Notes under the pieces: generated by a model | The model's input: the letters and a program-made list of their open reading frames with translations, nothing else | Database searches by the model: none | What the model was told of the DNA's origin: nothing | Shown: piece by piece, positions 35,931 to 47,805 of the stretch | How positions within the stretch are numbered: the stretch's first letter is position 1 | How the letters are laid out: every line of letters begins with the position of its first letter | Assembly: GCA_028023455.1 (NCBI GenBank) | Contig: JAQFVV010000013.1 | Span: 498,001-562,000, forward strand | Direction of reading: 5' to 3' | Source: Epiperipatus broadwayi | Taxonomy: Eukaryota; Onychophora; Udeonychophora; Euonychophora; Peripatidae | Length of the DNA: 64,000 nucleotides | Translations under genes and position numbers: made by a program

Positions 35931-37212
35931 ATGGCAACAAATCAGGCATTGATGCTAAAAACGTCTGAAATGTATTTATGTTAGTATTTCATTTAAATTA
36001 ATATTTGAAACTATAATCTGGCTTAGTGACTTGATTAATATAAAAACTAAAATCACTGCTAATGAAAGTTTCAGCTTTTCAAAATGTCAATGCTTGATTT
36101 ATTACTATGCAACAAATTGAAGATATAAAAGTGGTTATCTTTTATCTGACAAAATAGATTGTCATTTACATAACAAAAGGTGGTTAGTATCTACAGGATT
36201 ATTTAAAAGATGGTTTTGGAAATATTTGTAAATTGTCTTAGTAAAATAATCAGATGTGTTTCTTTTATGAGTTAGTATATGTATGCAGCAAGTTTCTCTA
36301 CACATTTCTGCTATCTATTTATAAACTTAATTTGTTAAACTTATTCAGTATTTTTGCTACAAACTGAAATTTTATTTCAAATGCACAAAAATTATACATA
36401 CTTTACTTATTTTATAATTGCAATTATTTCTGGATATAACTACAATTTGAAAAGCAGTAAAAGTTAAAAACTATTTTTTTGGTTTCTTATATATGACCAT
36501 GAGACAGTATAAAATGTTTTTCTAATTAGATCTGATTTTTTTAATTTCACGTTGCTGGCATAAACAACCCAATATTACTGAGTAGATGAATATCTATCTA
36601 TCTATCCTTATTTTGAAGATTAAAAAAAGGATTGAAAAAGATTTAAACTTTTACCAATCATATTCAACCAATATTAATCAGTAAATGGATGTCTAGTTTT
36701 TCTTATTTTGAAGATAAAAAGAAAAAGATTGAACACTGTTTAAATCTCCAGCGTCAAATAATTGGGAAACTTCCTGAGTAATGAGCTCTCATTCATCCTT
36801 TCTTTATAAAAGTTGTTTTTCTTTTATACTAACTTTATATGCAGATAAAACGCAGAATTTATCAAAAGCATTATTTTTAATAAAAATCAAATACAGATTT
36901 AAAATAGGGTTTTAGAAAAAACAGTGTGATTAATTCAGAAAAACCATCCAGAAGATCTCTTGATGATCAATTTGTTGAGTAATAAGTGAGTACAGATAAA
37001 CAATTAAAAATTCTTTAAACAGTCTAATGCTGAAGACTTTTCAATAAATGCAAAAATAGTGGGGTAAAATCATTACTCAACAATTTGCCAACTGTCAGAA
37101 AATGAAGATTTTAAAGTTTTTCCACCCTTGGTTTACCTTCTAAATAAAAATAATGAGATACCCATTTACTAATCTATTTGATAATGGATTAGGTTGATTA
37201 TGGTACTTTACA
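35931..37212. other. AT-rich intergenic stretch, no gene seen
   Basis: Contains a short TATC run near 36592-36607. No coding evidence. Confidence 0.6.
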
Positions 37213-37232
37213 GACAAATTCTAAATATGTTT

Positions 37233-37318
37233 TTTTTTTCCTCATGTGGCATAGCATCGGCCAGGAAGTGCAACTGCTTGTAAAGCAGCTGTCGCTGACC
37301 CTTCGACCACCAAAGCTT
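37233..37318 (-). mobile_element. tRNA-derived short SINE, copy 2
   Basis: Only about 86 bases. On the minus strand it starts at TTTGGTGGTCGAAGGGTCAG (A-box region), has a TTTACAA-like anticodon loop, a decayed T-arm (GCACTTCCTGGCC), then GATGCTATGCCA and poly-A (T run at 37230-37240). A 20-base perfect direct repeat flanks it at 37213-37232 and 37319-37338, so the insertion limits are certain. The B-box has lost its usual bases, so this copy could not be transcribed by polymerase III from its own promoter. Confidence 0.88.
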
Positions 37319-37357
37319 GACAAATTCTAAATATGTTTGTAATCTAAAAAAACTGTA

Positions 37358-37430
37358 AGAGCAAGATTTAAATCCGAGATCATGCACCTCGATAAGTGGA
37401 TAAGCTAGCCACTATATCATGAGTCTTGCA
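37358..37430 (-). repeat. tRNA-like segment, different SINE family
   Basis: On the minus strand an A-box TAGTGGCTAGC (37404-37414) and a B-box-like GGATTTAAATCTT (37363-37375) are spaced as in a tRNA, with a 5' half resembling Asp/His/Glu tRNAs (GATATAGTGGCTAG). Stems are imperfect. Probably a tRNA-derived SINE head of a second family. Confidence 0.35.
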
Positions 37431-38786
37431 TTACATTATGCATTCATTTTACCATTAAACTACTAATTTTACCGATTTTTTATAGGTCTGTGAACTAACA
37501 TAAAAATCAGCATTTTTGTAGAGAAAGATTGTGATTTACATCAAAAAATAAAAGAAGCATTACATGACTAACATCGTAACATTTTATAAATACAAATTTT
37601 ACATCAAGAATTTATAAGCCTAAATTTGAAGTACTTTGTAAAGTATTTGTTTGTGTTTATATATGAACATGATTTCATCTACTATTAATTCTGTTAATTA
37701 GTTTCTTTAGATAAGATCCAAAAAATTAATCCATACGTTTTAATAAATTTTAGCATATTTTGCTCTGTGCTTAATAATGTTTTCCTGTGAACGTGAACTA
37801 CTACTAATTAGTACAATATTAATAGATCTTTTAATATCTCTCAGTTCTGAAAGTATTTTTGAGCAAATGCATGTTTTTTATAAAAGTAATATAAAAAAAC
37901 GACTATTTTTTTTATTTAACATTTATTTGACTTGTTAGAAAGTTATCATTGTGATGTAAATTTATTTAATTAATTAGTTATGGATTTTCTTAAAACAATT
38001 TAACTATTAGTACAATATCATAAAGAAATCTATAGAGATTCCATCCAAGGAATAAATTCACTACTGACTTTACTATGTTCTACAATTTCCCAGTATATCC
38101 ATAGGTTTAGCAGCCATTAACTATATGGTTTATGGCTTATATTTGCTTACATTATTACAAATGAGAAGCTCCTAAATTCTATTAATGAAGCAAATGAATT
38201 TATTAATCTTTGATAGCATTTTAATAATGTCTATTAAGGTTAAATCCATCTGGTTTTATAGTTGGATCTGGAAAAAATTGTTTGAAACCTCATAAGATGT
38301 CTATTTTTTATGCTGTAATTTATATGATTATTTGAAAAAAATATTTGGTTGAACATCCAGAAAGAGGGTCACAATTTGAGGTAAGTCTTAGATTGGGAAA
38401 CAATGTATTAAGTTATTAGAAAATCTGTATTTAACACCTTTTACAAATTTTGTAGAAGACAATATTTTTTCTGATATATAGTGAAGGAATATGTCAAAGA
38501 ATAAGAAGCCATTTCAAAGAAGTGGACTTGAATATGTCAGTAATATTTTTTATAAATATTTAATTATACTTTTTTTTCAAATAAGGAGACAGCATTTAAC
38601 AGTAGAATATACTGGTGCCAATGAAACTGTCCATAAAGCACTTGTCTTGCAACTCAAAGTATTTTCAACCAGTTTTCCAAGAATGTCAATCTTACAACTT
38701 ATTTACATGTTTTCTTAATGTTCAGATAAAAAGTTGAGTATATTGCCTTTATTGGATTAGGAATACGAGTACAGTTTTTAAAAAAG
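37431..38786. other. AT-rich intergenic stretch, no gene seen
   Basis: The frame at 38491-38718 includes a segment (RRQHLTVEYTGANETVHKAL) after a pyrimidine-rich AG that is protein-like, but nothing else supports an exon. The rest has no feature. Confidence 0.5.
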
Positions 38787-38801
38787 ATTTATAAACTTTT
38801 T

Positions 38802-38902
38802 TTTAAGGGTCATAGCATCGGCCGGGACACGAACCTGCAACCCGGGCAACTGTCTGCAAGTGCAAGGCAGTCATGCTGACCTCTCAACCACCAATGCAAG
38901 AC
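38802..38902 (-). mobile_element. tRNA-derived short SINE, copy 3
   Basis: On the minus strand: GGTGGTTGAGAGGTCAGC (A-box), a CTTGCAC loop, a long variable region, B-box GGTTCGTGTCCC, then the family-specific GATGCTATGACCC and a short A tail. The flanks repeat ATTTRTAAACTTTTT at about 38787-38801 and 38903-38917. Same family as 5159-5267 and 37233-37318. Confidence 0.85.
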
Positions 38903-39151
38903 ATTTGTAAACTTTTTATATTCTTCTTAACAGACTTTTCTATTTCTGTGAAGTTTTTCTTTTATCAATGCAATGATATCAGCAAATATAATTTATACTA
39001 TGTTCAGTCTAAAATTGTTTGCTTAGTAAAATGATTTTAAACAAAGATAGTGGTATCATATTTGGAATGTTAAAAATATGAATGCATATATAAAAGAATG
39101 ATGGATTCCTCAAAGTGCAATTATATCAATTCTATTTAGAACAATTTATTT

Positions 39152-39796
39152 AATAGACAGGGTATGAGCACAGACTTTCACATGACCCACCACTCTCTAC
39201 ACTATCTCATAACACTGATACACTTGAACACACATATATTGAAAAGATAAATAAACAACAATATACGTATTTCATGCTAAACCAGCAATCATCAGTTGGT
39301 CCAGATTACCATCTCTACACATATATGCTACAAGTGCTCAGATATATATTAAGATAGCAAATCCTCCTACTTTAATGGACAGGCTTCAATCTACTCCACA
39401 CTCCAACTCTTCAACCGTCCATCCAATAGAAAATCTGATGATGGAATGTTCCATCATCAGATTCAGATTTTCTATTGGATGGATGGTTGAAGAGTTGGAG
39501 TGTGGAGTAGATTGAAGCCTGTCCATTAAAGTAGGAGGATTTGCTATCTTAATATATATCTGAGAACTTGTAGCATATATGTGTAGAGATGGTAATCTGG
39601 ACCAACTGATGATTGCTGGTTTAGCATGAAATACGTATATTGTTGTTTATTTATCTTTTCAATATATGTGTGTTCAAGTGTATCAGTGTTATGAGATAGT
39701 GTAGAGAGTGGTGGGTCATGTGAAAGTCTGTGCTCATACCCTGTCTATTACATATATAAACACCGGTATATATATAAACCTGTGTATTTCAGCTAT
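39152..39796 (+). mobile_element. foldback retroposon, near-perfect 295-bp arms
   Basis: 39151-39446 and 39449-39750 are inverted copies that differ by only about two substitutions and one 6-base duplication near the centre. A 46-base unpaired tail follows. The whole unit lies between perfect 12-base direct repeats AACAATTTATTT (39140-39151 and 39797-39808). Internal landmarks (ACCAGCAATCATCAGTTGG, CTGATGATGGAATGTTCC) identify the family also seen at 43.0, 47.6-49.3 and 53.8-54.8 kb. Near the outer edge a tRNA-like pair of boxes can be seen. No protein is encoded. Confidence 0.9.
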
Positions 39797-39808
39797 AACA
39801 ATTTATTT

Positions 39809-40390
39809 GTAAAGAATCTAATCACCATATTAAGAACAACTGATGAATGAAATATTTCATTCTAGAGAATATATCTGGTCTTTCAGGCATTCCATTGTTG
39901 TCAACATTATGTAATCATTTTTTATTTTGAAAATCAAAAAACCCAAATTTATAGTTTTGGTGTGATTATTTCACTTAATACCACCATAGTTCACATAATA
40001 ATTTTATTGTGTAGTTTAATAATGTGCTATCTTTATCCAAGAGTTTATCAAAATGAAGTCTGAATTCCATGTAGTGATAATTAGTTTCACATACTAATAC
40101 CTGCTATTTTTAAGATGGGAAAGTTTCTTCTCTTAAAATTATTGAAAAAATTGCAGAATGAATTTTTTTAATTATTCCTTTAATATTAGTTTGAATATAT
40201 TAATAAACCATTGTTTGTACTTATTTTCTCATTAGTAAGTTTTAGCTGATTAACAGTCACTCTCTAGCAGGTCAAAAATTTTAAATGCAAAAAATAAGTT
40301 CGATTGTTTAAAATGTCTTAGAAATATGCAATTTTCTAGAAGTGAAAGGCTGAGCATTTATTCAAGGTCCTTTTGCTTTCAAGTTCTTTA
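39809..40390. other. AT-rich intergenic stretch, no gene seen
   Basis: No supported feature. Confidence 0.6.
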
Positions 40391-40398
40391 CTCTATAG

Positions 40399-41718
40399 CA
40401 AGGATGGCCAAACTTTTAGATATTATGATTGATTTTTTTGGTAAAAGTGTATCTGAGGGTGACTACATTTTTTTAGGACTTCAAACCATAAACCAGAAAA
40501 ATTTTGCACCATATATCAGCCATTTTTGGTTACATTTTCATTATTTTATACTTATTTTATCATAAATTCATAGCTTTATTTATATTTAAATTCCAAAAAA
40601 TTCGCTATTGGCAATATTTTTCACAAAAAATTAATGTCTGATTGTGGCCTATTATATGTAGTCCCCCTCTTTTTTTTTATAAAGTGCCACAAAGCACTGA
40701 TTGTCAACTTCTGCTATTGTTCTCCTGGTATTTCTAACTGTCAAAATCAGAAATCAAAACAAAATGTCTTATGCTTTCATAATAGATTTGAATGTAAATA
40801 AATATATTTCTCATAATTTTTTATATTCATAATTAAGTTTTTATATGAATTTATCTAATTATAAACTTTTGATTTGAAAATTTTTAAATTTTACAAAAAG
40901 AATAATCAAGGAAAAAGTAAATAGTGCTGAACCACTATTCAAGACAAGTGAATAAAGTTGACTGCTATTTGCATATCAATGACATTCAGTGATAGCTAGC
41001 AAAATGCAACTATTTTTCATAAATATTTATGGAGTTTATGATTACTTTTTACACCATATTGACTAATAATATGGTTAGATTTAGATTTTTATTTAAATAT
41101 TTAATTTTAGATAAAGAAAAGACAACAGAAGTGAATAATCAGCTATCGTAATTTTTAAGACACAAGAAATCACCAGCATTTTCACATAGTGATTGGCTGA
41201 AATATAATTCCTTTGATTTACTGCAGGCTATTTTTCATATGATTTTCTTCAGTTATCAATATTATTTTAAATTTTTTGTTATATTTAACCAATTTGAATG
41301 TAAAATAAGTCAATTTTTAGAAGCTAAATTAAAACAATTCTGATTATTATATATTAATATATTTTAGAAAGGAAACTTGCTAGATCTGTATTTAATAAAT
41401 CAAACCACTGAAATTTTTATTCAATCTAGCCAATAAGAAAATTTATCAGACAAAAGATTAAATTATCTCAGCTCCCTCTAGGTATTATAATTTGTCCATG
41501 TCACTTTATGAAATATTTATTAAATTACAATTTTAAATTATCTATAAATAATTGTTTTCTAAAGCTGGTCCTGAATTTTAATAAAAATTCAAAAAAAAAA
41601 AAAAATTATTATTTTAGACTTATATTAAAATAAATTAAATGCAAATTTTCAAAAAAAAAAAGAGAGATTAGGTGATCCATTTCCAGAGACCTTGCTGTCG
41701 ATGTCTTCAACACCCCTG
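40399..41718. mobile_element. hAT-like non-autonomous transposon
   Basis: A perfect 8-bp target duplication, CTCTATAG, lies at 40391-40398 and 41719-41726. The ends are CAAGGATGGCCAAACTT on the left and, read inward from the right, CAGGGGTGTTGAAGAC. 8-bp duplications and short CARGGRTG ends are hallmarks of the hAT superfamily. The terminal repeats have diverged and the 1.3-kb interior has no transposase frame, only a few scraps richer in G+C (near 40665-40735). An old deletion derivative. Confidence 0.82.
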
Positions 41719-41726
41719 CTCTATAG

Positions 41727-43029
41727 TAAACTATACAAGTTACTTAGTTTACTAATGTGGCAGAAATTTAAGAAAGCATAGAAAATTTTTCTTAACGAAA
41801 TCAAGTAGTAGTAGTGGTAAAGGAAATTATAGAACACTCTAATGCTTTTCAGTACTTAGAAAATTGATTAATTTATAATGGAAGTAGTAGAAAAAATTAA
41901 AGTGAGAATTGCAAGGTTAAACAGGCTTTTAATAAGATTGAAAAGTAGATGGAGAAATAATTTTAGGACTTCCCAAGAATAGTTTTTTTCATTCTAACCT
42001 AAAATCATCTACTGTAAGTTTGAATTATACTAAATGCTATAAATACTTTAAACAGGATTTAACCTGTATTTAATGCACTTTAAAATTTGTAATAATCAAG
42101 CATAAAAGTATTTACATATGCTTTGTGTGCGCTCAATAAATTAATTACTATTAAATGGTATATTATGATATCCACACCATCATGCTGGTTATTGGTTTTG
42201 ATTTCATCATTGAAGAATAGGCTTTAAAGTAATACATTTTTTACATTGCAGCTACTATTTATTCTTTTATATTATTCAAGCTAATAACCTTTTTTTTTAA
42301 AAAAAAAAACAGTTTAGAACCCAGTCTAATTCGCTTATATACTTATACAAGTATGATACCATATGAGCTCCTATATATATTAATGATCCTTTAACCTTTC
42401 GATTATGCAAGTTTATAGTAGATGGCTATAAAAAAGGATGAAATTTTTGGAAGCATATAAATAAGTGTTGCTGCTCTTTATGTTTTGGGATTTTTAAAAC
42501 TAAATTTTAAAAAAGTTTGTTAAATATTTTATTTGAAATACAGCATTATTATATGGAATACAGTCTTGTTTGATTAGGAAAGACGGGAAGCTTTATGAAT
42601 TTGAAAAGAATATGTAAAAAATAATAAAAACTTTAAAATGAAGAAATATTGTAAACAGTATCTGTAAAAAGATCATTTCTTGAAGAAGTTATAAAGAGAA
42701 TTTTAAGTGGGTGCAGACTTAAGATAGAAGAATTGTGAAAAAGTTTGAAAGGAATTGTAGATACTAAGAGGGAAAATTAAATGAAGAAAAACAAATGATA
42801 GATGAGCTTAAACAGTGTGGAATATAACAAGAAATGGGAAAGTCTACGATTAAGTGGTCTAAGTTAATATTGATTTTTGGAAAATGGTGATAATATTATT
42901 ATGGTTAATTGCTTGTGAGATCATGTCTGGTTGAACATAAAAAATATAATAGATTTTTTTATTTTTACTGATAATAAGGTCAAGAATCTTTAACACTTGA
43001 GTCCAACTCTAGTGTAGGCGTAGAGTAGT
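41727..43029. other. AT-rich intergenic stretch, no firm gene
   Basis: Segment 42660-42900 is G/A-rich and reads like badly decayed coding DNA (several short lysine/glutamate-rich frames), perhaps an old retroelement, but I cannot assign it. Poly-T/poly-A occurs at 42290-42310. Confidence 0.45.
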
Positions 43030-43450
43030 TAATTCTGAAGTTAAATTAAAGGTTCATGAATCGCAGCTTTTGCATTATCATCTCCTGTGCTTGAACTTTT
43101 TATGAACCCCATCAACAAGGGCTTTGGACATTCCATCATCAGATTTTCAATAATACAAATGGCTGAAGAGTTGGAGAGTGGAGAAGATTGAAGCTTGTCC
43201 ATTAAAGTTTGAAGATTTACTATCTTAATACAAACTGAGCACTGATTATATATGTGTGACAGATGATGATCTGGACCAACTAATGAGTGCTGTTTCAGCA
43301 CGAAATACACTTATTGGAGATCATTTATCTTTTTCACTTTATGTGGTCGTGTGTATCGGTTATATAAAATGGAGTGGATAGCTGAAGGCAGCCTTGAAAG
43401 TCTGTGTTCAAATCTCTTCTAATTTCTCCAGAACTGTCCAGAATAGTAAA
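43030..43450 (+). mobile_element. single (non-palindromic) copy of the foldback family
   Basis: Matches the right-arm orientation of the 39.2-kb element: GACATTCCATCATCAGATTT at about 43128, CCATTAAAGTTTGAAGATTTAC at about 43199, ATCTGGACCAACTAATGAGTGCTG near 43269, and GAAAGTCTGTGTTCAAATC near 43402. There is no inverted partner. This shows that the parent unit exists without the hairpin, and that the hairpin forms are derived. Confidence 0.75.
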
Positions 43451-46264
43451 CTGTTCGAATATTATTTTTTATTCACGCATTGTGGTAAACTATTCTAAGT
43501 ACTGTCAGATAACAGTAAAGATTTTGAAATATATCTTTAAGTTGTTCACAATTTTATAACCTTGCAGATCGAAGTAATTTAATAAAAATGCTTTTAATTA
43601 TAGATGCTTTTAAAAAATATAAACAATTATGGCCAGCTATCAGAAAAAAAAAAAGACTTTTATTTATTCTTACATTTGCTCTTTTCTTTCTTTTTTTTTA
43701 AAAAAAAAAACAAAAAAACATTTTAGTACCAATTTAAATCAATCAAATCTTATTACTCACACGTAGTTAAATTTCTGCAAAACATTTTGTTTTTATTAAC
43801 GTTTTAAAATATCTAGTCAACAAAAATTTTGTCTTATTTTTAAATGTCTATTTTTGTATTTACGGTGTCCAAAAGATGTAAAGATTTTTTTTTTTAATTA
43901 TCATTATTTTTATTAAATCACACATTAATTAGCGTATGATTTTTTTTTCTTTGAACTGGTAGAAGCATTATTCCTTAATTGGTGAAATTGAAAAGACAAT
44001 AATTGAACTTGGGGTATTTAGTTCCATCTGATTTCTTTTAAAAGAAAAATAATGAGTCCTAATTATTATTTAAAAAAAAAAAATCATAATGATTCTTGTT
44101 TAATTTAAAAACCAAAGTTATCACGTGTTTTTTTTTTTTTTTTAAATGATTGAAACAATAATAATAAAAATTTAAAGTAAAGCCAGTTATATGTATTTTT
44201 TAATTGTGTTTGTTTCATTAGATGTTTAAATATTAGTTAACTTATGTGCAAATATTCGTGTAGATTATTTATGTAATGTGTTATATTTAGAATATATTTT
44301 TTACAAGAATCTAGACGTTATTATTATTATTTTTAAAATGTGACTGCTTTGTTGCCTATTATTAGTATGTAATGCAACACTTGCTTATATTTATACTACG
44401 AAAGATTTAATTTATACATTTAATCGCCGTGACGATCATATGATATTCCAGCATTGATGCGACAAATGAGTACCTTTTTAACATTTTTTTTTAAAGGTGG
44501 AATTCAATTTAGCAACTTTTAACTTTTGATGTGTCATTCTGCCACTGCATTAAAACAGCATACAGGTTAAGGATTCTAATGTTTTTTTTTCCTCAAGTAT
44601 TTTAAACACCATCTTTTGTATGTTATCATGAAAATTGTATTTAAATGAAGGCGAAAGTAAAATATTTTACAAATTTTTAATGTAGTTGCTATATACAGGA
44701 TAAATCTACACAATTACTCAATTGTTTTCTTTTTGCATTCAGAATGTAATTCGCAAACCGATACGCAGACTAATATAGTAGTAGAGGATCAGATGTAAAG
44801 CTAACATTTTCAAGAGTGATTATTAGCGAAATAATGTAGAAAAATAAGACAATTAAGTCAATCAAATCAAGCTGCTACTACTATGTTCTGTTGTCACATG
44901 ACATCCTAAATAACTATTTGTATGCTTATTATTAATATAATAATGATGAAAACTCTTAACTAAATATAGTAATCAATATACAATTATAACAAATGCTATT
45001 TAATAGATAATTCTTTGCCTATTTCCAATAAGAAAATAATGAATTTTAAGTTGTTTTTTCTAAACTTTGTTATATATAGTAATATTTTCATTTTCTCTGT
45101 TTAAATAGTATTTTGTTGTGATTGTATATTGATTATTATTATAAACATTGACAACAACCATATTGAACCTCCATTTCCAGATCTTCCATATCATCCAGTG
45201 AAGCCAAAACAAATGCAGTGGTTTGTATGTAGGCACAAAATAAAAATCTTTCTGGATTTAAAATTGGGAATTAGAGAAATCATTATCAAAGATGCTGACT
45301 TGTATCATTATAATAAATGAGTATTCAAATACAGATCATTTTGTGATGCAAAGAGATGTCAGTTTTGTTATTCATCGTTTATAGTAACAACCATTTTAAC
45401 AACATATTCAGATTCATGGTAAAATAGATTCATTGAAGAAGAAAGAATTATAAACCTTATTACTTGATAACACGTTAAGCTTTTCTGACTTGTAGTTTTG
45501 CTAATTATAAGCATGGGCATATTCACACATCAAATCTTGTGGAATAACACAGTTGTCGAATAGTAAATTTAAAAGCTAAAGATTTTTTGATTGATTCTCA
45601 ACTGACTAAAATACAAGATATCTCTGTTTGTTGATTAGATGAAAGTGTCATATTCAACCTACATTTGATGCACAATTATTATATGATCTATGCAATTAAC
45701 CATATTTAGTTATTATTTATTTATCATAGTTGCAAGTTATAAAATTTTAACAAAAAAAAACTTCCGAGTTGCTATTATAAAACATTTATGTTGTCTATAC
45801 AAGACACTGAAATTGTTTAGTTTATAGTAACGGTATATATATGTAAGTAACTATGTATGCATTAATTTATTGACGATATTATATTTACTCTTTATTTTAA
45901 TTTGATTTAATTAATTTCTTCAAGGCAGAGTCAATTTCAAGTAGGAATTAATGGAATTTCTTTCTTGCCTTTATCATTGTAATAATTGCTTTTTAAAAAT
46001 AAAAAAAATAAAATAAACTTTATTGTATCTAAGGTTTACATTTTGGGTTATAATTAGGTGAAGACTTTTTAACAAAGCAAAAGAAAAAAGTAAGAAATTG
46101 CACAGTTCAATTGTAGAATCCTTTTGGTAATATTCTAATATAGGTTCAAGTTTTTTAAAGTAATATCTATAATAGATATTTTTATCATCTGAAAAAGGGG
46201 AGAGCTACAATCAATTGAAAGTTTGACAGATAATCATAGCTAATTTTGGATATCTTGGGGGAAA
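43451..46264. other. AT-rich intergenic stretch, no firm gene
   Basis: Many poly-T/poly-A runs. The segment 45160-45230 (reading LPYHPVKPKQMQWF and followed by GTATGT) is protein-like and has a donor-like end, but it is too short to call. The rest holds nothing I can support. Confidence 0.5.
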
Positions 46265-46621
46265 GATATAAGATTCCATGTTTCTGTCACTATGTTAGAT
46301 GGGGCAAGTAATCTATCTCTTTGCCATATTTTTTTTAATTTGACTAGTAAAGGTCAGTGTAGAGTTTATGTTTGCACTGTCAAGTATGATTTTATATCCT
46401 ATCGACCACAGGGTAAATGCTAGAAAGGTTAGAATTCTGATGGAAGGGAATAAGCCCTTTTTTAAGCAATCAGTAATTGCAGTCAGAGGAGGGGTGGCAG
46501 GTTTAGATATTGTGCTGATATAGTTTCTGTGTATCTGGATGGTTGGATAATAGAATAATATATGCATTATAGTCTCTTCATCCCTTAAACACAGGCTGCA
46601 AATAGAGTCAATCCTTGACAC
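46265..46621 (-). pseudogene. LINE C-terminal relic with zinc-binding segment
   Basis: A minus-strand frame (46313-46621) begins with SICSLCLRDEETIMHILFYYP, the C-x2-C ... E-x2-H-x-L ... pattern found downstream of the RT in CR1/I/Jockey-like LINEs; the last cysteine is replaced by tyrosine. The rest of the 102 residues is hydrophobic and unremarkable. The RT itself is missing. It differs from the RTE copies in the window. Confidence 0.6.
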
Positions 46622-47214
46622 TTTCTATATAACAACTTAATCTGTAGACAAAGATGGTATGCTTTTGTTTACTTAGAATTTTTAGAAGTAATAATACGAG
46701 TGTTATAACATTATTGGTTATTGATTTCAGATCTTATGCAAATAAGAGTTAAAAATTTATTTGTAAATAATATTACAAAAGGGAAAGAATAAAAATTATA
46801 AACACAGAATTGTTAAAGAAGATCAAAATACATATCTTTGAATGACTACAAACTTCTGCTTATTTTTTAAAAATATTTTGTCAGTATTGTTGTTATAAGT
46901 TGCTCCCAGATGGCATAATCTTCTACAAATTGTATGAATAACATATCTATACAATGTTCTGTCTTGTGTTTGACTTTTTAGTTATTAATACAAAAACATT
47001 TACATTATTACAATGATGGAAATTATTCATTTCATCACTGATTACCCTGTTAGTCTTTCATCAACATTTTTTTATATTTCGAATCATCTTGTAACAAGGC
47101 CTAAATAGAATTATTTCAATCAGATGTGGTGAAACTGAGACTTTGGTTTAATCTAATTAAATATCCATTAGTTCTTTTGTTGTCTGTAATTAGCAAAATT
47201 GTTTAAAAGCATCA
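46622..47214. other. AT-rich spacer, no gene seen
   Basis: No supported feature. Confidence 0.55.
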
Positions 47215-47560
47215 GTATGTTTTATTTTTTTGTTCATTGTCCAACTTTTACATCCATAGAAAATCATGGAAAATATTATAGCTTGAACGATTCTGATTTT
47301 TTTTTTTTATTTTAAAGATATGCTTCTTTTTTAAAAATCTTTTTTATTTTCACTTTTTATTATATCTCTGCCTGTAGAGATTATATTTATATCAATGATT
47401 TTTTACATTCTTTATCCTTAGTAAGTGACCTATTGTTTATTACTTTTGAAGATGCTGTCTACACAGTTACCCAATTTCCAATTACCTTTAGCTGTAATTT
47501 ATTCTCGGAATCCTATATTAATTTCTTTGGCACTACAATAAGACAACATTTTGTTTTCTA
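47215..47560 (-). pseudogene. decayed second LINE type (post-RT segment)
   Basis: On the minus strand the segment near 47280-47230 reads VQAIIFSMIFYGCKSWTMNKK. It recalls the YGCESWT block that follows the reverse transcriptase in BovB-like and related RTE elements. Upstream of it the frame is broken many times. Only this short block supports the call. Confidence 0.45.
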
Positions 47561-47805
47561 AAGAATACTTAAAAAAAAAAAAACTATAATAAACATTATC
47601 CATATGTAATTTTATATACATGTACATAATTATAAGTATAGAGGATTTGAACTCAGATTTTCAAGCACCCTTCAACTATCCACACTATCTCATGCAACTG
47701 ATACAGATGACCACACACATGTAGAAAAGATAAATAATCACCAATATATATATTTTGTGCTTAACCAGCACTCATCCGTTAGTCCAGATTATCATCTCCC
47801 ATATA

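Noticed and set aside
43041-43310. 89-codon minus-strand ORF
   Set aside because: It lies wholly inside a repeat copy of the foldback family; other copies are not open in this frame.
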